DNA of 40,458 nucleotides from Candidatus Daviesbacteria bacterium (GTDB lineage: Bacteria > Patescibacteriota > Microgenomatia > Daviesbacterales > UBA10151). The notes under the pieces are model-generated. The model did not search any database. It had not been told where the DNA came from and saw only the letters and a program-made list of their open reading frames with translations. Below are positions 1 to 8,805 of this stretch, piece after piece. Made by a program: the position numbers and the translations under genes. The DNA lies in contig JACPEZ010000031.1 in the NCBI GenBank assembly GCA_016183225.1, positions 1 through 40,458 on the forward strand, written 5' to 3'. The number at the start of each line of letters is the position of its first letter. Position 1 is the first letter of the stretch.

Positions 1-125
1 ATGGCTTTATCATTCCCTTTGTCTAAAATTCTGTGTACAACATAGGGCGCGCTTTGATTTTCATCAATTTTTGCAAAATCCACATCCCAAAAGTATTGTT
101 TTAAAAAAATGGGTAGCTTTTTCAT
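1..125 (-). CDS. Partial hypothetical protein (N-terminus MKKLPIFLKQYFWDVDFAKIDENQSAPYVVHRILDKGNDKA...), truncated by window edge
   Basis: Reverse-strand ATG at 125 open to the window edge; FWDVDF...YVVHRILDKGN resembles small CPR hypothetical proteins. Confidence 0.6.
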   Translation of the reverse strand, partial: MKKLPIFLKQYFWDVDFAKIDENQSAPYVVHRILDKGNDKA

Positions 126-134
126 AACCTCTGC

Positions 135-1265
135 TTATATTTTACCATAAAATAGCCTGTATTTGTAGGCCAGAAGGGGATCGGACAGGGCTGCGGCAGC
201 TATTTGGACCATGTCTGCGCCGGCTTTTAAGTATCTGTCCACATCTGCAGGCGTAATGATCCCGCCTCCGCCCAAAATCTCATATTTTAACCCTTCTTCT
301 TTTCTAATTTCATCCGCCCATTTAATGTGCTCCAGGGCGATAATCTGATCTGCCCTGCCGCAAACTCCGGAAATTTTTCTGCCGGGCAAAATCTCTTCTC
401 CTTTTTCACCCAAAACCGTCATGGCTATCGCATTTATTCCTGAAACATAGTCCAGGTTTTCTCCTGCAGCCACAAACACTTTTTTCATCTGCTGTTTTGA
501 TTTGTAAATTCCAAATTTAAATCCGCAGGGGAGAGCAGAAAATCTTTTCTTAAATTCTCTTAAAATACAGGCTACCAGTTTTTCATCCTGAAACATCTCA
601 CCCTCAACGCTATTCTCCGTCACATTGGGGCAGGCCAGATTAAATTCCAGAACTTGAGCTCCGGAAATGGCTGCAGCTGTCCCGGCCATCAACAAATCCA
701 GCGCCGCATCTTCCATGGTGGCGCCACTATGAAGTGTGGCTGTAACAGAACATCCCAAAAGCTGGCCCTCACCCACTCCCTTTTTTTGTTCTATTAGTTC
801 TTTGGTCCAGACTTCCATGGTCGGAGAAGGATTACCAAAAGAATTGGTCATGCACTGATATTTTTCCCAATCTGAATCTTCCATGGTAGCTTCCAGCTTT
901 TGATTTAAGTTTTCTCTGGCAATGGAATGATCCAGTTTGACAATGGCTATATTGGGGGCAGTATTTGATTTTCGCGGGATTGTTCTTCTGGTTTTTTCAA
1001 AAACCAGGCCATAGCCCATTTTGAAATAAAAATCAGTCCAGATTTTGGTAGAAGCAGGGCCGGCAGAAATGGCAATAGGGGAGACGAGCCTTTGGCCCAG
1101 GAATTGATATTTTTTTTCTTGAGGCAGGGGAGGAAACTTGCCCGATTTCCATATTGGTCCCTCTTTTATATTCTGTTCCCAGGATTTATGGATATCATAA
1201 ACAAAAACAGGCTGGTTTTTGGCAACAAAACTTTTTGGATCAGCTAATTTCATCTTGGTAATCAT
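135..1265 (-). CDS. pyrD: Dihydroorotate dehydrogenase family protein
   Basis: Motifs ISAGPAST, EFNLACPNV, GGGGIITPADVDRYLKAGADMVQIAAA; next to other pyr genes. Confidence 0.85.
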   Translation of the reverse strand: MITKMKLADPKSFVAKNQPVFVYDIHKSWEQNIKEGPIWKSGKFPPLPQEKKYQFLGQRLVSPIAISAGPASTKIWTDFYFKMGYGLVFEKTRRTIPRKSNTAPNIAIVKLDHSIARENLNQKLEATMEDSDWEKYQCMTNSFGNPSPTMEVWTKELIEQKKGVGEGQLLGCSVTATLHSGATMEDAALDLLMAGTAAAISGAQVLEFNLACPNVTENSVEGEMFQDEKLVACILREFKKRFSALPCGFKFGIYKSKQQMKKVFVAAGENLDYVSGINAIAMTVLGEKGEEILPGRKISGVCGRADQIIALEHIKWADEIRKEEGLKYEILGGGGIITPADVDRYLKAGADMVQIAAAALSDPLLAYKYRLFYGKI

Positions 1266-1282
1266 ACACTATGAACATCCAC

Positions 1283-1311
1283 TTGACAAATTATCTTTAT
1301 TGTAATACAAT
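1283..1311 (+). promoter_or_regulatory. Sigma70-type promoter TTGACA-N17-TACAAT for the RHH/PIN module; 13-bp palindrome ATTGTAATACAAT (1299-1311) overlaps the -10
   Basis: Direct reading; ATG at 1321 lies 9 nt past the -10. Confidence 0.75.
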
Positions 1312-1320
1312 TTGTTACAT

Positions 1321-1548
1321 ATGCAAATACAAAGAAGTATAATTAACATTTCCATGCCTCCTGCTATGGCCAAACGGGTTGAAAAATTGGCCAAAGAAGA
1401 GGATAGAACCATAAGCGAGCTGTTGCGGGAAGCTTTCCGCGTTTATGAGTTTAAGAGAGATTGGGCAAAAATCAGTGCTTGGGGAAGGGAAACCGCCCGT
1501 AAGATGAATATACGAACGTATGATGATGTCGAGAGAATTGCCGGATGA
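1321..1548 (+). CDS. Ribbon-helix-helix (CopG/RHH-type) antitoxin
   Basis: INISMPPAMAKRVEKLAKEEDRTISELLREAFRVYE is an RHH pattern; followed by overlapping PIN gene; ATG at 1321 preferred to the TTG at 1312. Confidence 0.8.
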   Translation: MQIQRSIINISMPPAMAKRVEKLAKEEDRTISELLREAFRVYEFKRDWAKISAWGRETARKMNIRTYDDVERIAG

Positions 1549-1967
1549 GGATTGTTTTAGATACCAATGTTTATATTGGAGCAGCCCTTCAGGGTGAGTT
1601 AACAGAGGATATTTTAGAGGAGTTAGTTGAAAATCCGCAGTTTGAATTAATTGCTTCAGAGGAAATATTTCTTGAACTAGAACAAAAACTTCGGGAAAAA
1701 TTTCATTGGTCAAAAGAAAGAATTGAATTTTTCTTAAGGAAAATTAGAAAAATTGCTGAAATAGTAGAACCTACAGAGAGGGTAAATGTCATCACAAGAG
1801 ATCCTGAAGATAATAAAATTTTGGAATGTGCCATATCTGGAGATGCAGATTTGATAGTTACCCTTGATCAGGATTTAATAAAATTGAAAAAATATCAAGG
1901 TATTGGTATTATTCACCCCAAAACACTTTCCTGGACATTCCCGGAATATTTTAAGAAAGATAATTAA
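1545..1967 (+). CDS. PIN-domain toxin
   Basis: MRIVLDTNVYIGA start, DPEDNKILECAISGDADLIVTLDQDLIKL acidic motif. Confidence 0.85.
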   Translation: MRIVLDTNVYIGAALQGELTEDILEELVENPQFELIASEEIFLELEQKLREKFHWSKERIEFFLRKIRKIAEIVEPTERVNVITRDPEDNKILECAISGDADLIVTLDQDLIKLKKYQGIGIIHPKTLSWTFPEYFKKDN

Positions 1968-3013
1968 AGTGGAGAAATAACTTTGCCTCTTGGATTTCCT
2001 ATAATTTCTCCATCTTTAAAAATTGTTTGTCCGCGCAAGACTACCCTTTTTACTTTACCCTTTACCCTTTTCCCTTGAAATGGGGTCCATTTGCATTTGG
2101 TATACAAGCGTCTAGCGTATAGCGTATAGCGGATAGTTGGATCAATTTCAACAAAAGTATCTTTTTGAACAGGAATATTAAAGATTTTAGCAGGATTGGT
2201 GTGGCAGAGGCGGATGATATCTTCTATGGTCAGTTTGCCTTCATACGCTGCTGTTAAGAGCAGGGGGAGGGTAGTTTCCAGGCCTGGAACCCCATTTGGT
2301 GGGTTTGGTCCCAATTTTTCTTCTTTGGTATGAGGAGCATGGTCAGAAGCAATCATGTCAATTGTTCTGTCTGCTATTGCCTTCCATAAGACATCCGGAT
2401 TTTCAAGCGGTGGCCTCATCATGCCAAACACACCCAGTCTTTTTGCATCATTTTTAGTTAAAAAAAGATGATGTGCGGTTACCTCACAACTTATACTCAA
2501 TCCTTGTACTTTTGCTTGTTGTATCAATCTAATCTCACTTGCTAAGCTCACATGGCAAACGTGTAATTTGTTGTTATTTTTGCGCGCCAGATCTATTGCT
2601 TTTTGTAAAGTTTCTCCTTCGGCATGTACCATTAAAACCTTATCTTTTGGCCATTTTTCAAAAATAATTTGCAGGATTTTTGGATCTTCCTGAAGTAAAG
2701 TGCCTGTGGTGTGATTCATATAAACTTTTAATCCAAAAACCTTATCTTTAATCTGCTGAAAATATTGGCTGGAATTTATGGTTGCCCCAAAATGGAACCC
2801 AACATCGGAGTAAATTCGTTTCGTCGCGAGGTTAATTTTGCGCTGGAGAGCCCCCGGGGTAATCGTCGGCTCGGGATTATTGGGCATGTCCAGGACAGTG
2901 GTGTAGCCTCCGGCTACGGCGGCTGAAGTGCCTGTTTCAAAATCCTCTTTGTGCGTAGCCCCGGGTTCTCTAAGGTGTACATGCGTATCAATAAGTCCCG
3001 GAAGAGTAATCAT
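1964..3013 (-). CDS. pyrC: Dihydroorotase
   Basis: DTHVHLREPG, MVHAEG, CHVS, ASDHAPH metal-binding motifs. Confidence 0.92.
   Translation of the reverse strand: MITLPGLIDTHVHLREPGATHKEDFETGTSAAVAGGYTTVLDMPNNPEPTITPGALQRKINLATKRIYSDVGFHFGATINSSQYFQQIKDKVFGLKVYMNHTTGTLLQEDPKILQIIFEKWPKDKVLMVHAEGETLQKAIDLARKNNNKLHVCHVSLASEIRLIQQAKVQGLSISCEVTAHHLFLTKNDAKRLGVFGMMRPPLENPDVLWKAIADRTIDMIASDHAPHTKEEKLGPNPPNGVPGLETTLPLLLTAAYEGKLTIEDIIRLCHTNPAKIFNIPVQKDTFVEIDPTIRYTLYARRLYTKCKWTPFQGKRVKGKVKRVVLRGQTIFKDGEIIGNPRGKVISPL
2054..2133. repeat. Two in-frame heptamer tandem tracts in pyrC: TTTACCC/TTTACCC/TTTTCCC (2054-2074) and AAGCGTC/TAGCGTA/TAGCGTA/TAGCGGA (2106-2133)
   Basis: Direct reading, 7-nt register. 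Confidence 0.75.
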
Positions 3014-3678
3014 GAGTAGTCAACGCTTCTGACCTGCTCCGGTTTGAATTTGGCAGTCCAGGCCCAGGGATCTTTTTGCCAGCCCAACACCACTTCTTTT
3101 TCATTTTCCTGCAAAAGACCCATTTCTACAGCCGTATTAACCAATTCTTCAAACGAAGTTAAAGTATAAAGAGTGACTTTTTTTCCCTGATATTTCTCTT
3201 TTGCTTCTTTAAATCCATAATCCAAAAAAGCGAGACATGTATTAACTTGTCCTCCTTCGGCTCTGATGGCATCAATTGCCGCAAGAGAGCTTTTGCCGGT
3301 GGTGATTAAATCCTCAATCAGCAAGACTTTGGCTCCTTTTTTCATTACACCTTCCACTTGTCTGCCTTTGCCGTGATCTTTGGTGTTACCCCGGACATAA
3401 ATCATGGGCAGCTCAAGCAGTTCTGCCAGCCAGGCGGCCGGAGGAATTCCGGCAGTGGAGGTGCCGGCAATTATCTCCGGAGCAAGCCCTTTCTCCTTCA
3501 TTAAATTAGCCATAAAACCTGTGATTTCTTTTCTTTTTAAGGGGTATCCCATCAAAAGTCTGTTGTCAGTATAAATCGGGGAATACATGCCGGAAACAAA
3601 TTTATATGGGGTTTTAGGGGATAGAGTGACTGCTTTAATTCTTAAAAGCATTCTGGCAACCTGTTGGGCAATATTCAT
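3010..3678 (-). CDS. pyrE: Orotate phosphoribosyltransferase
   Basis: PRPP-binding motif VLLIEDLITTGKSS; KFVSGMYSPIYTDNRLL. Confidence 0.92.
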   Translation of the reverse strand: MNIAQQVARMLLRIKAVTLSPKTPYKFVSGMYSPIYTDNRLLMGYPLKRKEITGFMANLMKEKGLAPEIIAGTSTAGIPPAAWLAELLELPMIYVRGNTKDHGKGRQVEGVMKKGAKVLLIEDLITTGKSSLAAIDAIRAEGGQVNTCLAFLDYGFKEAKEKYQGKKVTLYTLTSFEELVNTAVEMGLLQENEKEVVLGWQKDPWAWTAKFKPEQVRSVDYS

Positions 3679-4397
3679 TTTAATGCCTCCTTTATCTTAT
3701 GATCCAAACTTAAAGCAGCCTCTTTTGGGTTAGGAGCAAAAATAATGCCGCGGGAAGAGTTGATAATTATTCCCTGCCCCTGACTATTTACGCCTGCTTT
3801 GACTGTTTCTTTCAAATCTCCTCCTTGAGCCCCTATTCCCGGAATAAGAATTGGCATATCGCCGACAATTTCCCTGACTTTTTTCAGTTCTTTTGGATAA
3901 GTTGCGCCTGCTACAACTGCTAAATTTCCATTTTTATTCCAGGTAACAACATGTTCTGCAATAATCTTAAAAATAAGGTCCTGGAATTCTCCTGCTCCCG
4001 GATTGGAAGTTTTAACCAAAACAAAAATTCCTTTATCCGCCCGATCCAAAAATGGCTGAAGAGATTTTCCGCCCAGATACGGATTAACCGTGACCGCGTC
4101 TGCCCCCAGATCATCAAAAATAGCCTTAACATAAGCCTTGTTGGTATTTTCCACGTCTCCGCGCTTGGCATCTAAAATTATGGGAATATCCGGGTGATTT
4201 GCTTTAATATAATCAACGGTTTTTTGCAACTCTGCCTCTTTATAAAAAGCCGCGTTGGGTTTATAGCTGCAGACTAAATCAAAAGTCTGGTCAATGATTT
4301 TTTTGTCAAATGTGAAACTCCCCTGATCCAGCCCCACACAAACAAATTTCCCCTCATCCCATTTAGCTTTTAATTTACCCAAAAAGCTTTTAGCCAT
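3675..4397 (-). CDS. pyrF: Orotidine 5'-phosphate decarboxylase
   Basis: VCVGLDQ, ILDAKRGDVENTNKAYVKA (DxKxxD), PGIGAQGGD. Confidence 0.92.
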   Translation of the reverse strand: MAKSFLGKLKAKWDEGKFVCVGLDQGSFTFDKKIIDQTFDLVCSYKPNAAFYKEAELQKTVDYIKANHPDIPIILDAKRGDVENTNKAYVKAIFDDLGADAVTVNPYLGGKSLQPFLDRADKGIFVLVKTSNPGAGEFQDLIFKIIAEHVVTWNKNGNLAVVAGATYPKELKKVREIVGDMPILIPGIGAQGGDLKETVKAGVNSQGQGIIINSSRGIIFAPNPKEAALSLDHKIKEALK

Positions 4398-4425
4398 AAA
4401 TTCATTCTACTACAGCCCGAGGTAC

Positions 4426-4461
4426 TTGACAACTTCCTTAAATTGTAGTAAAATATTACTA
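4426..4461 (+). promoter_or_regulatory. Promoter TTGACA-N17-TAAAAT with overlapping palindrome TAGTAA-AATA-TTACTA (4446-4461)
   Basis: Direct reading; ATG at 4464 is 9 nt past the -10. Confidence 0.75.
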
Positions 4462-4463
4462 GT

Positions 4464-4769
4464 ATGAAAGTAGGATTTTTTACCGAATCAAATGCCAAAG
4501 GGCAGATAGTGATCCCCAAAAAGTTAAGAGACAATCTGGGAATTACCCAGGATACCCTCTTGCAAATTGTTCCACGAGGGGAAGGAATTTATATTTATCC
4601 CATTGAAGGGGTGTTAATCAAATCAGAAGGTGATGATAATCAGGGTGCGTATTTAGAATTGCTGAAAAAAACTCAAGGCATTTTAGGTTCAAAGCCGTAT
4701 TATAAAAATGACAGACTAAGAAGAAAGATTGAACTTAGAGCTTCTGCGAAAAGGAAAGCAGTATGGTAA
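4464..4769 (+). CDS. AbrB/MazE-type antitoxin
   Basis: SNAKGQIVIPKKLRDNLGITQDTLLQIVPRGEGIYI swapped-hairpin AbrB motif. Confidence 0.85.
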   Translation: MKVGFFTESNAKGQIVIPKKLRDNLGITQDTLLQIVPRGEGIYIYPIEGVLIKSEGDDNQGAYLELLKKTQGILGSKPYYKNDRLRRKIELRASAKRKAVW

Positions 4770-5143
4770 TTCTGGATACTAATATAATTATTGACCATTT
4801 ACGTCAACATGCCTCCAGAGATTCTTTGTTAAGCAAATTACTTCATACGGTTAAGTTAGATGAAATAGCTATTTCGATGATTACTATTCAGGAGCTTTTT
4901 GCGGGTCAAAGCACCAAAGATGAAGAGATTTTAAAGCAGATTTTGGCAATTTTGGCTCCGTTTAGAGTTTTACCGTACACTTGGGAGGTAGCAAGGATGG
5001 CAGGAGAAATAGATAGAGACCAGAAAAGGCCTGTTTCATTTGCCGATGTGGCCATTGCCGCCACCGCTATTATCAATGGCGCCCGGTTTTTTACTCTTGA
5101 TAAAAAAGATTTTCAAAACATTAAAGACCTGGAACTTTTTTAA
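4763..5143 (+). CDS. PIN-domain toxin (VapC-like)
   Basis: MVILDTNIIIDHLR ... SFADVAIAATAIINGARFFTLDKKDF. Confidence 0.88.
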   Translation: MVILDTNIIIDHLRQHASRDSLLSKLLHTVKLDEIAISMITIQELFAGQSTKDEEILKQILAILAPFRVLPYTWEVARMAGEIDRDQKRPVSFADVAIAATAIINGARFFTLDKKDFQNIKDLELF

Positions 5144-5188
5144 GAAATAGTCTAGGATTATCCGGCGAAATTTGGTATATTGTGAGGC

Positions 5189-5980
5189 GTGATAAAAGCT
5201 ATCCCCAATTTAAGGCTTTTTTTAACCCTGCTTTTTTTAAGTTTGCTGATTTTTTCTCTGGATAGCCTCCATTTTCTGGATTTTATCAAGAGACCTCTTT
5301 TTTATGTAACAAATCCCATTTCTTTTGGTCTTTATTCCACCAGACAGCAAATCGGGCGGCAATTTGAGTTTATTTTTGAAGCCCGGCAGGCTGCCCGGGA
5401 AAACAAGGCTTTAAAAGAACAAATGGGTGACCTTTTATCGGAAAATGCTCTCTTGCGGAAAAAACTGGCTGAAACTGAAGCCCTTGTTGCCCAGGAGCAA
5501 TATCTTGACCCCAAAATCTACAATTTAATACCTGCGCGGCCAACTGGCCTTTTCCGGTATTTAAGGATTGATAAAGGAGAAGACGACGGTATTAAAGCCG
5601 GCCAGGCCGTGGTTTTTAAGGATAACTTTATCGGCAAAGTAGTAGAGATTTCAGCCCAAGCCGCCAATATCCGGCTTTTATCCGACCCTGATTCCAAAGT
5701 AGCTGCTTTTTCCCAGGGACTTTCCGGCAAAGCAAGAGGGGTTTTAGTAGGCCAGTTTGGTACGGATTTTCTGTTTGACAAGATCCTGCATGAGGAACAA
5801 ATTCAGGTAGGAGATTTGGTTTACAGCGAGGGCACTGAAGGATATTTGCCCAGGGGTTTGATTTTGGGAAGAGTCAAGCAGGTGATGGAGCGGGAAAATG
5901 AAGTTTTCAAACAGGCCAAAGTGGAGCCGGTTTTTAGTTTAAGGGATCTGGATCTGGTATTTGTGATGGGAGATTTATGA
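5189..5980 (+). CDS. mreC: Rod shape-determining protein MreC
   Basis: N-terminal TM, coiled coil, GxxVVFKDNFIGKVVEISAQAANIRLLSDPDSKVAA typical of MreC; followed by mreD/mrdA. Confidence 0.88.
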   Translation: MIKAIPNLRLFLTLLFLSLLIFSLDSLHFLDFIKRPLFYVTNPISFGLYSTRQQIGRQFEFIFEARQAARENKALKEQMGDLLSENALLRKKLAETEALVAQEQYLDPKIYNLIPARPTGLFRYLRIDKGEDDGIKAGQAVVFKDNFIGKVVEISAQAANIRLLSDPDSKVAAFSQGLSGKARGVLVGQFGTDFLFDKILHEEQIQVGDLVYSEGTEGYLPRGLILGRVKQVMERENEVFKQAKVEPVFSLRDLDLVFVMGDL

Positions 5981-6387
5981 AAATTTTAGTTATCCTACTT
6001 TTTATAGCATCTTTTCTTCAGGCTTCTGTTTTGCCGTTAAATTTAGTTTTAATAATTTTAATTTGCAGGGCATATCTTAAGGCGCAAAAATCCAATCTGT
6101 ATCTGGCCTTTTTCTTCGGGCTGCTAATTTCTCATTTAACACTGACCCCTTTGGGAGAAAAAAGCCTTGTTTATTTGGTATTTATGCAGATCATCCATGT
6201 TTTGTCAAAGTCGCGTCTGGCCGGACACCCCTTTTTGATATGGCCTTTAACTTTTATTTTGGTGCTGGCTGACAGCGGTTTATCAAGCGCTCTTTGGGCG
6301 GCTTTTGTAGCTTTGCCTGTTTTTTATTCCTTAAAGATTTGGGAGGAAAGATTTATTCCCGCCAAAGAAATTAAACTGCGCATATGA
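5977..6387 (+). CDS. mreD: MreD-like membrane protein
   Basis: Hydrophobic ~136 aa between mreC and mrdA. Confidence 0.65.
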   Translation: MKILVILLFIASFLQASVLPLNLVLIILICRAYLKAQKSNLYLAFFFGLLISHLTLTPLGEKSLVYLVFMQIIHVLSKSRLAGHPFLIWPLTFILVLADSGLSSALWAAFVALPVFYSLKIWEERFIPAKEIKLRI

Positions 6388-8162
6388 GAAAAAAACGCCT
6401 GTCACCTGATACGGCATCAAACTGGAAAGATCGTCTGCTGCCTAATTTTAATCCTGATACTTTGGATTTTGACAAAAGCCCCTGGATCACAGTTGCTTTT
6501 TTAATTTTGACTCTGGTTTCCTTTTTCATTGTACTTTTGCGGCTTGTGTCCCTGCAAATAGTCAGGGGTAGCGTGAACAGAAACCTGGCTGATGGAAACC
6601 GCATTCAAGTTAAAATTATCCATGCTCCCAGAGGTGTAATTTATGATCGAAACAATAAAATTCTGGCAGCCAATTCCCCGGCCTTTCGCCTGTTTGACCC
6701 CGATACCAAAAAAGCAAGACTGGTTACTCGTGAAGAGGCCCTGGAGCTGGAGGTAAAAAATGCTCCGCCAGAGGCGAGACTGGAAGTGGATAATGTCCGG
6801 ACTTACCCTTACGGGGAAAAACTGGCTCACGTCTTAGGCTATGTGGGAGAGATTTCGGAAGAAGTGCTCAAAGATGCCAAATTTGCCGATTACAGAATCG
6901 GGGATAGAGTTGGCCTTTCCGGCATTGAGGCTCAATACGAGTCGGTTCTCCGGGGCAAAGACGGCGGAGAGATTATTGAAGTGGATTCCCAGAATAATAA
7001 GCTGCGGACGCTTCGTAAACAGGCGCCAAGCCCGGGGCAAAACATTTATTTAAACATTAATGCCTCCCTGCAGGAGAAAGTTTTTGAGGAACTTTCTTTA
7101 GCAGCGCAAAAGGCAGGCAGCTGTTGCGGCGCAGTCATTGTCCAGGATCCTGCTTCGGGTCAAATACTGGCTTTGGTGTCTTTGCCCTCTTTTGACCCCA
7201 ATGTTTTTACCAAATTGCAGGATGAAGCTCAAATCAGGGAGATTTTAGATCAGCCCGATGCCCCGATTTTAAACCGGGCCATTGCCGGCGTCTATCCTCC
7301 GGGTTCAACTTTTAAAATCATCTCCGCCATTGCCCTTCTCACAAGCGGCAAGATTACTTCCCAAACAGAATTTTTTGACACCGGTGAAATTTATCTGGGC
7401 GCTTTCAGATTTTCCAACTGGTACTTTAATCAATACGGTAAAACCGAAGGTCAGGTTAATCTGGTCAAGGCCCTCAAGCGTTCCACAGACACTTATTTTT
7501 ATCGGGCGGCTCAAATTGTAGGCCTGGATCCTTTAATTTCCTGGGCCAGGAAGCTGCGTTTGGGAGAAAAAGTAGGCATAGATATTCCCGCAGAAGTTAC
7601 TGGTCTGGTGCCGGACGGAACCTGGAAACTGCAAAACAAAGGAGAGATTTGGTATCCGGGAGACACTCTGCATCTTTCCATTGGCCAGGGTTTTATTTTG
7701 ACAACTCCTTTGCAAATTTTAAACATAACCTCATTTGTGGCCAACAATGGGGTAATTTTTCAACCAAGACTGTTGCAATCTTTGAAAAAAGAGGTTCTGG
7801 TGAAAGATGTTATTTCCCCGGAGCAGCTTAATCCCATCAAACAGGGTTTGACGCAGGTAACCAAAGCAGGGGGTACTGCCTGGCCGTTTTTTACTTTTCC
7901 CATTCAAACAGCCGGCAAAACCGGAACGGCAGAATATGGAGATCCGAAGGGCAGGACCCATGCCTGGTACACTGCCTATGCTCCGGCCGACGATCCCAAA
8001 ATTGCCATGACAGTGTTAATTGAGGGGGGAGGAGAAGGTTCATCCGTGGCAGCTCCGGTGATAAAGGAAACTTTCCGCTGGTTTTTTTCTCCTGATAAAA
8101 ATAAATTAATACAAGATGTTTACACTCCTGCCACAGAGTCTGGTAAAACTTTGGGAGAGTAA
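6384..8162 (+). CDS. mrdA: Penicillin-binding protein 2 (peptidoglycan transpeptidase)
   Basis: GVIYDRNNKILA, PGSTFKI (SxxK), KTGTAEYG (KTG) motifs. Confidence 0.92.
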   Translation: MRKKRLSPDTASNWKDRLLPNFNPDTLDFDKSPWITVAFLILTLVSFFIVLLRLVSLQIVRGSVNRNLADGNRIQVKIIHAPRGVIYDRNNKILAANSPAFRLFDPDTKKARLVTREEALELEVKNAPPEARLEVDNVRTYPYGEKLAHVLGYVGEISEEVLKDAKFADYRIGDRVGLSGIEAQYESVLRGKDGGEIIEVDSQNNKLRTLRKQAPSPGQNIYLNINASLQEKVFEELSLAAQKAGSCCGAVIVQDPASGQILALVSLPSFDPNVFTKLQDEAQIREILDQPDAPILNRAIAGVYPPGSTFKIISAIALLTSGKITSQTEFFDTGEIYLGAFRFSNWYFNQYGKTEGQVNLVKALKRSTDTYFYRAAQIVGLDPLISWARKLRLGEKVGIDIPAEVTGLVPDGTWKLQNKGEIWYPGDTLHLSIGQGFILTTPLQILNITSFVANNGVIFQPRLLQSLKKEVLVKDVISPEQLNPIKQGLTQVTKAGGTAWPFFTFPIQTAGKTGTAEYGDPKGRTHAWYTAYAPADDPKIAMTVLIEGGGEGSSVAAPVIKETFRWFFSPDKNKLIQDVYTPATESGKTLGE

Positions 8163-8166
8163 ATCC

Positions 8167-8199
8167 TTGACAAATTGTTTCCGATCGTGAATAAAATGA
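8167..8199 (+). promoter_or_regulatory. Promoter (TTGACA ... TAAAAT) with embedded operator-like repeat TGTTTCCGATCGTGAATAAAATGA (8176-8199)
   Basis: Second copy of the 24-mer at 8714-8737 after the gene (21/24 identical). Confidence 0.7.
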
Positions 8200-8203
8200 T
8201 TAT

Positions 8204-8707
8204 ATGGGAACTAAAAAAAGTTTAACTAACTTTCTTCTTCTCACGCTTGAGAAATCCATAGATGGATATATCAGGTTTGACCATTTTGTCAATAAACCAC
8301 ATCTTTATGCTCACTACGGTTGGTGGGACAGACCTTTGAAGAAATCGGCTCTGGCACTTGCTTTGAAACGGTTGAGAGAAAATGGTTTAGTTGAGTTAAT
8401 TGATGATAGGGAATTGATTGTTAGGTTAACAGATAACGGAAGGGATAAAGCTCTTTGGACAAAGATGAGACTCAATGATGAAAAATGGGATGGGAAATGG
8501 AGATTGGTTATCTGGGATATTCCGGAAAAAAGAAGAGTAGCCCGTGATTTATTAAGGCATAAGCTTAAATGGTTGGGTTTTAGGAAATTGCAGAAAAGCG
8601 TGTGGATAACCAAGAAAAATTGTACGCAGGTTTTGAGAGATTTCATAAAAAAGATGGGGATAAGGGATTGGGTGGTAGTAATTGAATCGGACAATGTGGA
8701 TTTCTAA
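8204..8707 (+). CDS. PaaX-like regulator with Cas2-like domain
   Basis: wHTH N-terminus followed by WDGKWRLVIWDIPEKRRVARDLLRHKLKWLGFRKLQKSVWI, the PaaX central Cas2-like pattern. Confidence 0.8.
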   Translation: MGTKKSLTNFLLLTLEKSIDGYIRFDHFVNKPHLYAHYGWWDRPLKKSALALALKRLRENGLVELIDDRELIVRLTDNGRDKALWTKMRLNDEKWDGKWRLVIWDIPEKRRVARDLLRHKLKWLGFRKLQKSVWITKKNCTQVLRDFIKKMGIRDWVVVIESDNVDF

Positions 8708-8713
8708 TCAAAA

Positions 8714-8737
8714 TGTTTCCGATCGAAAACAAAATGA
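8714..8737 (+). repeat. Second copy of the PaaX-flanking direct repeat: TGTTTCCGATCGAAAACAAAATGA
   Basis: Direct reading; TGTTTCCGATCGAAAACA is one mismatch from the perfect palindrome TGTTTCCGATCGGAAACA. Confidence 0.8.
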
Positions 8738-8805
8738 ATAATAATCAAACATAAAACTTAAAATCTTACTTACATTATCTTTTGTTTTTTGAGATAATAG
8801 TTTTA

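Noticed and set aside
1315-1713. Antisense ORF over the RHH/PIN genes (132 aa), and similar antisense ORFs across mrdA, Clp ATPase, rpsB, folD and others
   Set aside because: They mirror strong genes on the other strand and show no family motifs; shadow ORFs.
8204-8707. CRISPR-associated Cas2 / CRISPR locus
   Set aside because: The Cas2-like fold is in a PaaX-type wHTH protein; no cas1, no repeat-spacer array and no other cas genes in the window.
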